Source: Clostridium sp031626875 (GTDB taxonomy: Bacteria > Bacillota > Clostridia > Clostridiales > Clostridiaceae). From it: a DNA stretch of 64,000 bases. Shown piece after piece: positions 47,113 to 56,451 of the stretch (the stretch's first letter is position 1; each line of letters opens with the position of its first letter). The stretch lies in contig NZ_JANDMF010000028.1 of the NCBI RefSeq assembly GCF_031626875.1, positions 1 through 64,000 on the forward strand. The letters are read 5' to 3'. The position numbers and the translations under genes are program-made. Below the pieces are notes generated by a model. It made no database searches and was not told where the DNA came from. It saw nothing but the letters and a program-made list of their open reading frames with translations.

Positions 47113-47475
47113 TTAATTTAAACTTTTCTTGATTTCTTCAACTTCTTCTACTGTTAATCCTATTCCTTTTGAAATAAGCTCAACATCTATACCTATCAAT
47201 AATAGATTCTTTGCATTTTCTCTTTTTGCTTCATTTATCCCCTCTGCTCTTCCCTTTTCTCTTCCTTCTCTTAAACCTTGCTCTATAGCACTTTTTAACT
47301 TTGTTGCCTGGTCATGTAGTTCTGCTTCTCTTGCTTCATAAGCTGGTCTTTTTATATCATCTTTACTTATTACTTCTAAAATACTACAAGCTTTCTTTAT
47401 TTTTTCATTTTCTGGTGATATTATAAATCCATTGTCTATACTATTGTTTTTCTTTATCAGCTTAATCACCACCAT
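47113..47475 (-). pseudogene. Rpn family recombination-promoting nuclease, C-terminal fragment (copy 1)
   Basis: 120 residues matching only the C-terminus of Rpn/PDDEXK-type transposase-like nucleases (YEAREAELHDQATKLKSAIEQGLREGREKGRAEG...EEVEEIKKSLN). The PD-(D/E)xK catalytic domain, usually about 200 residues upstream, is absent. A near-identical fragment occurs at 55973-56335 and a shorter one at 56895-57022. DNA identity to copy 2 extends about 60 bases upstream of the start. Confidence 0.75.
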
Positions 47476-47624
47476 TTAATTATATTCTATCTTTATTATA
47501 TACTATGGCATAGGTTTCTTAAACTGAATTTTTAGGGAAGTATATATTGAAATAAATAAGAAATTGCATAAAAGATATGAAAAGTAAAGGAATAGATGTT
47601 ATTGTATATAAAAAGGTGAAATTT

Positions 47625-47812
47625 AACAGCAGGTTTTAATTTTTCAACAAGAAAGATTAATATAGGAAATAATTGAAATTTCAAAAAAAGTTATTGAAGA
47701 TTTTAGTGAAAAATATGAGTTGAATACAAAATCAGTGTTATATGTCAAAAGTTCTTACATTACAGAAGAACCAGTTTGGTATGTGGATACAATAACAATA
47801 AATAAAAATAAG
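47625..47812 (+). pseudogene. Broken copy of the 105-aa candidate immunity gene
   Basis: From 47666 the frame reads EIIEISKKVIEDFSEKYELNTKSVLYVKSSYITEEPVWYVDTI, closely matching residues 24-67 of the gene at 57270-57587. It has a stop just upstream (ATATAG), no start and no C-terminal 40 residues; the similarity ends at about 47800 next to a terminator. Confidence 0.7.
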
Positions 47813-47848
47813 TGTCTTAAGATGATTAACTCTCATTTTAAGACACTT
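47810..47848. terminator. Terminator of the pectate lyase gene
   Basis: AAGTGTCTTAA / TTAAGACACTT, 30 bases past the stop of the minus-strand gene. Confidence 0.75.
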
Positions 47849-47877
47849 ATTATCTAAATAGCATACTTATGTACTAA

Positions 47878-48879
47878 TTATTTTACAGTTGGACTGTTAG
47901 TTACTGAAGCTCCATCAAGTTTATTTTTACCATTAATTGAAATACAACCATTTTTAATATATGCTGTACCAAATTTTATTTCATGTCCTATTGCTGATGG
48001 AGTTCCTTTTGATGGCCAGTAATAATTGTATCCTTTATTAGACTCTGCTGTGCATTTCTCCATAATCACATTTCCAGTTTGATTATTTCTATCAAATCCA
48101 TTTTTAGTATTCCCTTTTGATATACAACCAATTAAATAATGATTTAAAGCATCTGCATGAGCAGGTTTTCCTGGAGTTTTATTATCTATTCCGCCTAATT
48201 TAAATCCATTTCCATCTCCTCTATAACCTTTTGCATTACCATTATTTAAAGCTTGACAGTTTTTAAATGTTACAGCTCCATGTGCAGCATATAAATCATA
48301 TCCATCATCTGAATTTCTTTCTGAAACACACTGTTCTAAAATTATTCCTTTTCCAGAGTGTAGTTTAATTGCAAAACCATCTGCATTTTCTCCTTTTGGG
48401 GCATCTGCATTTAAGTAAGAGTGAACTTTATATAAATAAGAATTATCTCCACCATTTGATATTTGGAATCCTGAATCTTTATTATCATGTACTTCTAAAT
48501 TGTAAAATTTATTTCCTTTTCCACTAACATATATACCATTATCACCAGCATTACATACCTCTAAGTTTTGAACAATATTACTGTTTCCTGAAAAATCTAA
48601 TCCTTTTTGCCCAACGGCAGTTTGCTTAAAATCAATTTTTGCTTTGTTTATTCCTTTTATTGTAATTCCTGATGTTGAAATTTTTACAGTTCCTGATGTT
48701 ACAGACCCATCAATTACAATTGTATCTCCACTCTTTACTTTTGCTACTGCACTTGCTAAAGTAGTCTTGCCTGCTTTTACAGTATATTGAGTTGCAGCCT
48801 TAGCAGATATCCCAGTTGACGCAGCAGCTGCTGTAAATGATATTAATACTCCCAAACATAATAATTTTATTTTTTTCAT
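47878..48879 (-). CDS. Secreted PL9-like pectate lyase (parallel beta-helix)
   Basis: 333 residues; signal peptide 1-28 (LCLGVLISFTAAAASTGISAKA). Right-handed beta-helix with repeated GI.V.G..N.F.NLEVHDN.DSGFQI rungs. ENADGFAIKLHSGKGIILEQC and NSDDGYDLYAAHG, RGDGNGFKLGG are hallmarks of family 9 polysaccharide lyases, including the Asp cluster that binds Ca2+ and the catalytic Lys region (GFKLGG). It should cleave polygalacturonate outside the cell. Single gene, AGGAGG site. It suggests a plant-polysaccharide-exposed habitat. Confidence 0.88.
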   Translation of the reverse strand: MKKIKLLCLGVLISFTAAAASTGISAKAATQYTVKAGKTTLASAVAKVKSGDTIVIDGSVTSGTVKISTSGITIKGINKAKIDFKQTAVGQKGLDFSGNSNIVQNLEVCNAGDNGIYVSGKGNKFYNLEVHDNKDSGFQISNGGDNSYLYKVHSYLNADAPKGENADGFAIKLHSGKGIILEQCVSERNSDDGYDLYAAHGAVTFKNCQALNNGNAKGYRGDGNGFKLGGIDNKTPGKPAHADALNHYLIGCISKGNTKNGFDRNNQTGNVIMEKCTAESNKGYNYYWPSKGTPSAIGHEIKFGTAYIKNGCISINGKNKLDGASVTNSPTVK

Positions 48880-48999
48880 TTTTTATTCCTCCTTGAATTA
48901 CTAATACTAAAAAATAGTTATTATTTATATATATAATAACAAAAAACTGCAAATATTCTGATAATTTATCGCAAATTCAACAAATAATGTCGTGAATTT

Positions 49000-49253
49000 T
49001 TAATGTGTTATAGATACTTCACCTTCACCACATATAATTAAAGTTTCTCCTTTTTTTATAGGCCCAACTTTTAAATACTCATTTATATTATTAAGTTTTA
49101 CAAACAATATTTGAGTATTAGTAGAGTCAAGTATTGTAACAGTAGCAGATTTATTTGGCGTTACAAGTTTAATATTACGATAAATCCCTTCATGTTCAGA
49201 CGAAACAGCATAAATACCTTGTTTAAAAGTATTTGCATTTAATTCACCTCTTG
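49000..49253 (-). pseudogene. Truncated paralog of the 51993-52334 secreted protein
   Basis: The frame reads ITRGELNANTFKQGIYAVSSEHEGIYRN to GEVSITH-stop, aligning with residues about 30-108 of the 113-aa protein at 51993 (SSNVLKQGVYKLSDL ... SEVYI). An in-frame TAA lies just before it, no start or signal peptide is present, and one inserted A would join an upstream MNKK. So it is a decayed copy on the opposite strand, 2.7 kb away. Confidence 0.55.
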
Positions 49254-49350
49254 TTATAAGTATTTTTTATTCATGTTTTTTTATAAAAATAACATGGTTA
49301 GAATAAAATTAAAGCGTTCTATTATTAAAGTTCACCCTATAAATGATATA

Positions 49351-49593
49351 TTAATTAGAGTATAGGGGTGGTGGTATAATCTCTCCATCTATGCCTGTAA
49401 TTTCACCTGTATCAGGATTTAAATAGCAAAATGGAGGACTATTAGCTGAAACTATGGTTAATACATCTTTTTCTTTGATTTTTTCCAACCTATCATTATA
49501 CTCTACAGCTAAAGGTTTTAAATCTTTATTATATCTACAGAATATATTATTGTAGTCTAAAAATAAAAAAATAATTAAGATAATTAAAAACAA
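49351..49593 (-). pseudogene. Fragment of an extracellular solute-binding (SBP_bac_3-like) protein
   Basis: 80 residues, TTG start without site, inside the upstream terminator tail. Residues 38-70 (KIKEKDVLTIVSANSPPFCYLNPDTGEITGIDGEI) match the first strand-helix unit of family-3 solute-binding proteins; the remaining about 200 residues are missing. Non-functional remnant. Confidence 0.6.
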
Positions 49594-49634
49594 GTAATTA
49601 GAATCTTTATTTTATAAGAATCTAATTACTTGTT
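49589..49634 (-). terminator. Terminator of the chemoreceptor gene
   Basis: AACAAGTAATTAGA / TCTAATTACTTGTT perfect 14-bp stem, followed on the minus strand by TTTTTAATT, 28 bases past the stop. Confidence 0.85.
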
Positions 49635-49661
49635 AAGTGTACAGTGTATTACATATTTGGA

Positions 49662-51671
49662 TTAGTATTTAAATTTTGAAATACTATCTTTTAATTCTTT
49701 CGCTAATTCTGCTAATGCCTGACTAGATTCTGCTATTTCATAGACTGATTTTGTTTGTTCTGTTACTGATGCTGCTGTTTCTTCTGTTCCAGCTGCATTT
49801 TCTTCTGAAATAGCTGATAAATTTTCAATAACATTTATCATTTTTTCCTTTTGTTTTATCATAGATGTGCTTGATTCATTTAAACTGTTAATTTGAAATT
49901 TCATCTTATCTATTGCATTAGAAATATCTTCGAATTTGTTTTTTGTTTCTTTAACGCCTAAAGTTTGCTCCTGCACAATAGTTCCTACAATAACCATTTC
50001 ACTTACTGATTTTGATGTTTTACTTATGAGATCTTGAATTATTTTTGATATTTCATCAGTAAATCTATTTGATTCTTCAGCTAATTTTCTAATTTCATCT
50101 GCAACTATTGCAAATCCTTTACCTGATTCACCAGCTCTTGCAGCTTCAATAGCAGCATTTAAAGCTAATAAATTTGTTTGATCTGCTATACTTTTAATCA
50201 TTTTGCTTGCATCCTGAATTTTTTCAGTACTTATATTTGTTTCACTTATAACATTTTTTATTTCTGTAGTAGCTTCAAATGTTTTATTTGTTTTTTCTAC
50301 TAAATAATTTAAGACTATTATTCCCTCTTCTTTATATTTTCCCACTTCATTTGATACTATATTTAAATCATCTATTACTTTCTGAGTTTCTAAAATATAG
50401 TCTCCCAAATGACTTATATTCGTAGCACCTAGTTCTGTTTGTGTTGCCTGATTAATAGCCCCTTTTGCAATATCATCTATTGTCCTTGATACTTCATTAA
50501 CAGAATTAGAAACTTGTTTAGTATTTGCTGTTAGTTCTTCAGAAGATGCTGCTACTTTATCTGATATATTTCCAGTTTTACTTACTATTTCTTTTATAGA
50601 AGATCTCATTACATCTATAGATTTGCTGATTTCTCCAAATTCATCTGTTTTCTTCAATAATTCATCTGGAACTTCCTTAGTAAAATCACCAAAAGAAATT
50701 ATGCCTAGCAATTCTTTAAGTTTATTAATCGATTTTATGGCATAATTTGATGTATTAAATAATATTAGCGAAATAATAATAAATACAACTATACTAAATA
50801 TTGAATTGACAATAATAGTCTTATTCATCTCTGAATAAATATTATCCATTGAAATATTCATTAAAAGTACATTATTTATCTGTCCATCAACATTTATGGG
50901 TACTGCTACTTTTAGTATTTTGTTATTAGTGTATTCTTCCATGCTAATCTTTCCATTAAGTGATTGGACAGCTTCAGGGGCATTATTTTTATCAAATAAA
51001 GTTCCTATATTATTTTCATCCGAAGAAGCAATTCCTTTTAAATCTTTATCTAATATAGTTGCAGATACAAATCCTTCTTTTTTGGCTAAATTTTCAGCTA
51101 ATGTTTGATAATTAAAAGAATCTGTTAATTTTTGAACCGCATTAGCTCTTATTCCTATTTGAACAAAACTACCATCTGGAAATCTCATATATGCATATTT
51201 ATTATAATTATCTGATTCTGACTCCTTTCGTATTTCTTCTACAAGTTGCTCTTTTCCACTCTTTGCAAAATTCATTACAGGATGTCCATTATCTGGTTTC
51301 CATCCTACATATGAATCAACTGTAGAATAAAGAATAGTATTGTCTCTATAATAATATAATTCATCTATTCCTAAATTTTTTGCAAGTTCTTTTAAATAAG
51401 GACTGCTTAACTCATTTTGTCTCGACTTTAAAATGTTTGCAGCTGAAAAAAGTTTATCTTCTAATAATAAATTAATATTTTTTAAAGACATATTATTATT
51501 ATTAATTTCACTAACTATTTGATTTGAAAGGGTAATCACATCTGAATGTAATTGAGTTTTTAATAAATGCTTAATATATAATGAAGATGTAATACTTATG
51601 AATAGGATTGAAAGCATTATTACAATAACAGGTATTACTATGATTTTTGTTTTAATTGTAGTTTTTTTCAT
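49662..51671 (-). CDS. Methyl-accepting chemotaxis protein with Cache sensor
   Basis: 669 residues from the Met at 51671 (MKKTTIKTKI), which has GAGGTGGG upstream. TM1 about 10-35, extracellular Cache-type sensor (about 36-285; LYYYRDNTILYSTVDSYVGW, FPDGSFVQIGI), TM2 about 288-312, HAMP, then the signalling domain with the invariant hairpin IADQTNLLALNAAIEAARAGESGKGFAIVADEIRKLAEES. It signals to CheA in response to an unknown ligand. No carboxy-terminal CheR-binding pentapeptide. Single transcription unit. Confidence 0.93.
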   Translation of the reverse strand: MKKTTIKTKIIVIPVIVIMLSILFISITSSLYIKHLLKTQLHSDVITLSNQIVSEINNNNMSLKNINLLLEDKLFSAANILKSRQNELSSPYLKELAKNLGIDELYYYRDNTILYSTVDSYVGWKPDNGHPVMNFAKSGKEQLVEEIRKESESDNYNKYAYMRFPDGSFVQIGIRANAVQKLTDSFNYQTLAENLAKKEGFVSATILDKDLKGIASSDENNIGTLFDKNNAPEAVQSLNGKISMEEYTNNKILKVAVPINVDGQINNVLLMNISMDNIYSEMNKTIIVNSIFSIVVFIIISLILFNTSNYAIKSINKLKELLGIISFGDFTKEVPDELLKKTDEFGEISKSIDVMRSSIKEIVSKTGNISDKVAASSEELTANTKQVSNSVNEVSRTIDDIAKGAINQATQTELGATNISHLGDYILETQKVIDDLNIVSNEVGKYKEEGIIVLNYLVEKTNKTFEATTEIKNVISETNISTEKIQDASKMIKSIADQTNLLALNAAIEAARAGESGKGFAIVADEIRKLAEESNRFTDEISKIIQDLISKTSKSVSEMVIVGTIVQEQTLGVKETKNKFEDISNAIDKMKFQINSLNESSTSMIKQKEKMINVIENLSAISEENAAGTEETAASVTEQTKSVYEIAESSQALAELAKELKDSISKFKY

Positions 51672-51834
51672 TTGTTCCCACCTCAAAATAATTTTTCTTT
51701 TTCATAAAAAATGTTAAATTAAAATTATATTATTAAATCTATTATATATTTCGGCTTGAATTCTACATACTTTATGTATACGATTACTGAAGTTAAATGC
51801 ATAAAAACATAATATTTCCAAAAATATATAAGTG

Positions 51835-51939
51835 GTACTTGAAAAAGTGCCTAACGAGTTTTTAACAGAAGGGTCTATATTTATTGTTGAAGTAATAGAA
51901 AATTTTGCAGATGAAAACAATACTGTGATTTTAAAGTAA
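51835..51939 (+). pseudogene. C-terminal gene fragment of unknown protein
   Basis: The frame VLEKVPNEFLTEGSIFIVEVIENFADENNTVILK-stop is protein-like but has stops immediately upstream and no start. It might be the end of a DUF3006-type small protein; that is a weak guess. The minus-strand frame across it looks random. Confidence 0.3.
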
Positions 51940-51992
51940 CGCATGGAATAATATAATATCTGTTACACAAAATATATCTGAAAGGTGGTTGT

Positions 51993-52334
51993 GTGATGAA
52001 GAAATTTATTATTTTATTCTTAACTTTTTTATGTTTATCATTCAATTTACTTGGAATAACAACATTAGCTGTAACTTCAAGTAATGTTTTAAAACAAGGC
52101 GTTTATAAATTATCTGATTTGAATGTTTCAACAGAAAATCTTTATGATATTACAAATATTTCTCAAAACGAAGATGCTTATTTACTTGTTTTTGATGAAA
52201 ATTTCGTTATAATGCAGTCTTTAAGATTGTCACCTAGTATAAAAAGTTTTAATTTAGTACCTTTGAAACCAAGCTACCAGCTTGTAGTTCTTGGTAAATC
52301 AGAAGTATATATAAATCCAAGACCAGTTAAGTAA
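51993..52334 (+). CDS. Small secreted protein of unknown function
   Basis: 113 residues with AAGGTGG site. Signal peptide 1-28 (FIILFLTFLCLSFNLLGITTLA), then an all-beta domain of about 85 residues (LKQGVYKLSDLNV...YQLVVLGKSEVYINPR). No named family recognised. A truncated paralog lies at 49000-49253. Single gene. Confidence 0.75.
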   Translation: MMKKFIILFLTFLCLSFNLLGITTLAVTSSNVLKQGVYKLSDLNVSTENLYDITNISQNEDAYLLVFDENFVIMQSLRLSPSIKSFNLVPLKPSYQLVVLGKSEVYINPRPVK

Positions 52335-52433
52335 TTATTTGAGTTTTTATGATTTCGCTAAATCTATCTTGAACTAAATCGCTAAAAGCGATGACTTGAG
52401 TTATTGATTAAACTAAAATTTATATAAAAAAAA

Positions 52434-52472
52434 TAAGAAGTGAGGTTCTTTCTCAAGGAACTTCACTTCTTA
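52434..52472 (+). terminator. Hairpin before the IS91 remnant
   Basis: TAAGAAGTGAGGTTC pairs with GAACTTCACTTCTTA (one wobble) around a nine-base loop; probable terminator of the 51993-52334 gene or an element boundary. Confidence 0.6.
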
Positions 52473-52486
52473 CATTTTACACACCT

Positions 52487-53252
52487 TTTAAAGGAATGAT
52501 AAAGGATAAAAAGTATATAAATGCTGATATTGGATTTACAACAATATTGCATACTTGGGGACAGAATTTAATGTTTCATCCACATATTCACTGTATAGTG
52601 CCTGGAAGTGGATTAAGTTTTAATAATACTAAATGAATAAAATCGAAAAAGAAATTTTTTATTTCTGTAAAAGTTTTATCAAGAAAATTTAGAGGAAAAT
52701 TTCTATATTATTTAAATGAACTTTACCTAGCTAAAAAACTTAATTTTCCTAAAAAAATTAGAGAGTTATCATCAAGAGATAAATTTAATTTATTTAAGGA
52801 TCATTTGATTGTCTACAGTAAAGCACCTTTTAGAAGTATGGAATATGCACTTTAATATTTAGGAAGATATACTTATAGGATTGCAATATCTGATGATAGA
52901 ACTATAAAAGTTGATAATGAAAAAGTAGTATTTAAATGGAGAGATTATAAAGATAAAAACAAAGAAAAATGATGTCTTTAAAGCCATCAGAATTTATTAG
53001 AAAGTTTACTATCCATATCCTTGATTAGTAAAGATAAGACATTATGGTATATTGGCTAATAGAAATAAAAATTTAAAGTTCAAGCGATGTAAGGAAATAT
53101 TTAGGGTTAAACCTAAAGAAGCAGAAAATTTATCGTCAGCAGAGCTGTTCTTTAAATTAACTAGAATTAAAATAGGTAAGTGTAAAAATTGTGAGAAGGG
53201 AAATTTAATAAAGATAGGTAAAATAATGCCTCGAAGTACTTTGCCACCATAA
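52487..53252 (+). pseudogene. IS91-family (Y2/HUH) transposase remnant
   Basis: Conceptual translation gives GFTTILHTWGQNLMFHPHIHCIVPG, the HUH block of IS91/IS801-type transposases, followed by KAPFRSMEYAL.YLGRYTYRIAISD and a C-terminal zinc-finger-like GKCKNCEKGN. In-frame stops (TGA near 52636, TAA near 52855) and at least two frameshifts break it, and the N-terminal part is missing. The last 66 codons (53052-53252) remain open. Dead element. Confidence 0.8.
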
Positions 53253-53462
53253 ATAAGGTTAAAAGTAAATAAGTACTTATCTATGGAGAGGGGGATTTTA
53301 TGTCCTAAAACAGAATAAGTTATATGATTTTAAGAAATAAAGCTTTTAAATATTAATAAATATATAAATATATAAATATTGAAGTGATTTGTGAGTTTTT
53401 GAATTTACATACGGGGCGGTTGGCTTTTAGCGACTTCGTTCAAGTAATTGATTTAACAAAAT

Positions 53463-53514
53463 AAAACCACCTACAGTTTTGCAATTGAAAATTGTTTTAA
53501 CTACAGGTGGTTTA
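53463..53514. terminator. Bidirectional terminator
   Basis: AAAACCACCT / AGGTGGTTTT with a long loop; ends the 53548-53766 gene on the minus strand. Confidence 0.7.
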
Positions 53515-53547
53515 TGTATTATCACTATTTCATATAAAAACAATTAG

Positions 53548-53766
53548 TTATTTATAAATATTAGCATACTGTATTGTATATTTATTTAAAGCTAACTCTG
53601 AACCATCTTCACAAGATATGACTATTGAACTGGATTTATCTTGAAGCCAATATTTTAGGTTATTCATCTCAAAAACATTAATTTTAAAAGTTGATCCTTC
53701 TTCAGTACTAAAAGTTACATCTTCCAAATCTCCAATAAATTTTAGTTTTATTATTTTTTCGTTCAT
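53548..53766 (-). CDS. Small protein of unknown function
   Basis: 72 residues from the Met at 53766 (MNEKIIKLKFIGDLEDVTF), chosen because AAGGAGAAG lies 6 bases upstream; a longer frame to 53859 has no site. Predicted mainly beta with TEEGSTFKINVFEMNNL in the middle. No signal peptide, no known family. Confidence 0.6.
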   Translation of the reverse strand: MNEKIIKLKFIGDLEDVTFSTEEGSTFKINVFEMNNLKYWLQDKSSSIVISCEDGSELALNKYTIQYANIYK

Positions 53767-53899
53767 AAACTTCTCCTTTATATAATATTTTTTATCATAC
53801 GTAACATAAAATTTAACTTTATTTAGTTCTATTTTACTCTTAAATTTAAACGGTTTCAATTCTAGATTAAATAGAATTAAATATGACTTTAGTGAATAT

Positions 53900-53930
53900 A
53901 AAAAGCCATTGTTTAAAGCAATGACTTTTT
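53900..53930 (-). terminator. Terminator of the SH3b gene
   Basis: AAAAAGCCATTG / CAATGACTTTTT stem, 30 bases past the stop. Confidence 0.7.
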
Positions 53931-53961
53931 ATATCTTTATTTGAAACACTTATAATAAATT

Positions 53962-54321
53962 TTATAATCCAGGGCCATCTCCATTTTCATCCACTACATA
54001 ACTTGCAGAAACATATCCAATTTGCCCATTATATTGAACTTTGTACCAACCAGAAACTACACCAGATAAAAGTTTTACTTTTGTACCTTCAGGAATTTTA
54101 GCTAATACCTTAGAACTTGTACTTTTAGATGCTCTAAGATTAACACCAACTCCATCATGAGTACATATCCAACCATACTCCTGAGCAAGTGATTTAATTA
54201 ATGAATTAACATTTTGAGTTGAATTTTGATTAGTTTTTGTAGTTTCTGCATTTGCTGAAGTAGCTATTCCCCCAATACTTAATGTAGAAAATAAAACTAA
54301 AGCTAAAGCCAATTTTTTCAT
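53962..54321 (-). CDS. Secreted single-SH3b-domain protein
   Basis: 119 residues. Signal peptide 1-25 (ALVLFSTLSIGGIATSANA), Asn/Gln linker, then one SH3b domain (about 55-110; GVNLRASKSTSSKVLAKIPEGTKVKLL, GWYKVQYNGQIGYVSASYV). It likely binds the cell wall. The SH3b differs from the six in the large toxin, so it is not a recent duplicate. AGGAGG site. Confidence 0.85.
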   Translation of the reverse strand: MKKLALALVLFSTLSIGGIATSANAETTKTNQNSTQNVNSLIKSLAQEYGWICTHDGVGVNLRASKSTSSKVLAKIPEGTKVKLLSGVVSGWYKVQYNGQIGYVSASYVVDENGDGPGL

Positions 54322-54447
54322 AAAAACTCCTCCTTAAAAATTTATTTATAAACATATTTTACACAATTTTCCAAGAAATAAAATGTAAACTGCTTAAATA
54401 ATAAGAGTTTATACTCAACTGTTACTATATTTATTTTAAGAAGTTAA

Positions 54448-54682
54448 CTATATATTTAACGATGGGATTTCACTAAAAGTTATATATAGAAGATAGTATC
54501 CTAACATTGTTATCAAATTTTCTTTAAATGATTTTCTAAATACAATATCAAGTATTACCATAACTACATTGCCTAATATAAACATTATTACAAAAGGTAA
54601 GCCATTAATATGATATTTATCAGTTATGAAGAAAATTTATACCACCTAAAATTAATTTTATCCATTGGAAATCCTTATCCAT
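54448..54682 (-). pseudogene. Frameshifted small membrane protein
   Basis: Starts MDKDFQWIKLILGGINF and then stops; one frame over it continues ITDKYHINGLPFVIMFILGNVVMVILDIVFRKSF...EIPSLNI-stop. A single base change near 54637 separates the two parts. The second part holds one or two membrane segments. About 77 residues when joined; unknown family. Confidence 0.5.
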
Positions 54683-55078
54683 TTTTTGTACCTACTTATT
54701 TTAGTATTCCATATTCCATGTACCATAAATTCACAACTTCTTTTTGACTTATTATAACATATATTAAATTTTTTAACTAAAAAATAAGACTTCATGTTGG
54801 GTATGAAATCTTATCTATGAGAATTTAAAAATGGTAAATCCTTTTAATTTCACATGTATTATATTTAAATATTAATGTATATAACTAATTATCGTAAATT
54901 ATCTAATAGCCTTTAACTTTGCAATATCCTTGTAATTATTGGCTGTAACTAGTTCAACTCCCTTATGAATATTATAGCCAATTTAAGTTAAGTTTTCTTC
55001 TTTTAATTAATAGAAATTTACTACTTTTTAGCTTCAATAGAATTTACATTCTACTAGGAGTATAGACGACATACAAGT

Positions 55079-55120
55079 AAAAAGGGCCTTTTGTGTAGAT
55101 CTACATAAAATAGCCCTTTT
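55079..55120. terminator. Long bidirectional hairpin
   Basis: AAAAGGGC / GCCCTTTT outer stem with an inner TTTTGTGTAGA / TCTACATAAAA stem, and T-runs on both strands. Confidence 0.75.
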
Positions 55121-55329
55121 CTTTTGATGATTACCTAAGTGAAAGAAATATATTTCACTTAATTATTATATAACATATATCAATTTGGAAAGTAGCTTTT
55201 AGGGATTAACCACTTAAGAACCCATACATTTTTTATTTTTTACTATAAAAACAAAAAATGCAGTAAATTTTGTATCATCTTTATCACCCATTTTGAATAT
55301 AGTCTAATGTTTTCAGATTACATATAAAA

Positions 55330-55357
55330 AAGAGTTACAAAAAAACTTATAACTCTT
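55330..55357 (-). terminator. Terminator of the zinc-ribbon gene
   Basis: AAGAGTTA / TAACTCTT followed on the minus strand by TTTTTT. Confidence 0.7.
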
Positions 55358-55371
55358 AAAATAATCATAAA

Positions 55372-55527
55372 CTATCTTCTGTTATTTTGTTGTTTCTTAG
55401 CTCTTCTACAATCTGAACATCTTACTGGTTCATTTTCAAATCCTTTTTCCTTGTAGAATTCTTGTTCTCCAGTTGTGAAAACAAATTCATTTCCACAATC
55501 TCTACATACTAAAGTTTTATCTTCCAT
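55372..55527 (-). CDS. Small zinc-ribbon protein
   Basis: 51 residues: MEDKTLVCRDCGNEFVF, TTGEQEFYKEKGFENEP, VRCSDCRRAKKQQNNRR. Two CxxC pairs (C8/C11 and C37/C40) spaced like the short clostridial zinc-binding 'zf-trcl' proteins. A perfect AAAGGAGG site precedes the ATG. Too short for routine ORF lists but well supported. Likely nucleic-acid-associated; role unknown. Confidence 0.88.
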   Translation of the reverse strand: MEDKTLVCRDCGNEFVFTTGEQEFYKEKGFENEPVRCSDCRRAKKQQNNRR

Positions 55528-55632
55528 ATTTAATTCCTCCTTTTAAATTGACTAAAAGATTAATATATTGATTTATATAATTCTCTTAAAGGAGAAATGC
55601 ACATATCTATTAAGAATCTTTTTTATAAATTA

Positions 55633-55661
55633 ATTGTACCATAATTTCTTTTAAATATCAA
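55633..55661 (-). promoter_or_regulatory. Promoter of the zinc-ribbon gene
   Basis: Minus strand TTGATA (55661-55656), 17 bases, TACAAT (55638-55633), leaving a leader of about 100 bases before the start. Confidence 0.55.
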
Positions 55662-55972
55662 TCTTTTTTATTTAAACACATAACAATCTACCACAAACCA
55701 ATATTACTTAACAAGTCTATAAGTCTTAAAATAATTTTATATATTTTGCTTTTGTGAAAATTTATAAATTTATTTATTATTAATATGGTTAATCTGCATA
55801 GTCCTATTTTTTCTTAAAGTTTTGAAATAAAAATTTAGTTATTTAATGGACTTTCAAAAAGTGTATTCTTCTGCAGAAATTTAAATTTCCCTTTCAGAAG
55901 AAGAGCTCAAACAGATAATTATTTTAATTATCTACTTGAGCTTTCATCTTTACCTAAATCCAATCTCTCCTA
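55662..55972. other. AT-rich non-coding stretch
   Basis: Beyond the promoter, no gene was seen. A hairpin of the form AGCTCAAACAGATAATTATTTTAATTATCTACTTGAGCT (about 55905-55943) may terminate the Rpn-fragment transcript. Confidence 0.4.
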
Positions 55973-56335
55973 CTAATTTAAGCTTTTCTTGATTTCTTCA
56001 ACTTCTTCAATTGTTAGCCCTGTTCCTTTTGAAACAAATTCTACATCTGCACCAACCATTAGAAAATTCTTTGCATTTTCTCTTTTTGCTTCCTTTATCC
56101 CCTCTGCTCTTCCCTTTTCTCTTCCTTCTCTTAAACCTTGCTCTATAGCACTTTTTAACCTTGTTGCCTGGTCATGTAATTCTGCTTCTCTTGCTTCATA
56201 AGCTGCTCTTTTTATATCATCTTTACTTATTACTTCTAAAATACTACAAGCTTTCTTTATTTTTTCATTTTCTGGTGACATTATAAATCCATTGTCTATA
56301 CTATTGTTTTTCTTTATCAGCTTAATCACCACCAT
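55973..56335 (-). pseudogene. Rpn family nuclease, C-terminal fragment (copy 2)
   Basis: 120 residues, about 90% identical to the fragment at 47113-47475, including the coiled-coil EQGLREGREKGRAEG. The catalytic domain is missing here as well. The DNA copy includes the upstream GGTTTCTTAAACTGAATTTT stretch, so a whole segment was duplicated. The gene frame is open and could be expressed as a small protein. Confidence 0.75.
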
Positions 56336-56451
56336 TTAATTATATTCTATAGCATGGGTTTCTTAAACTGAATTTTTAGGGAAGTATATAGTATAATAAT
56401 ATTGGCGGGATAGAATCATTTAGAAATTATTAAAAGAGGTATTTTATTAAT

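Larger units (their letters stand above)
54683..55371. other. Degraded non-coding region
   Basis: No intact gene. At 54899-54980 (minus) a frame ends GYNIHKGVELVTANNYKDIAKLKAIR-stop, possibly the C-terminus of a PIN-type toxin (weak). A strong hairpin lies at 55079-55120 and a dyad AAGTGAAAGAAATATATTTCACTT near 55138-55161. The rest shows nothing recognisable. Confidence 0.4.

Noticed and set aside
51714..51944. 76-residue minus-strand frame
   Set aside because: Low-complexity composition and no site; the plus-strand fragment ending at 51939 reads more like protein.
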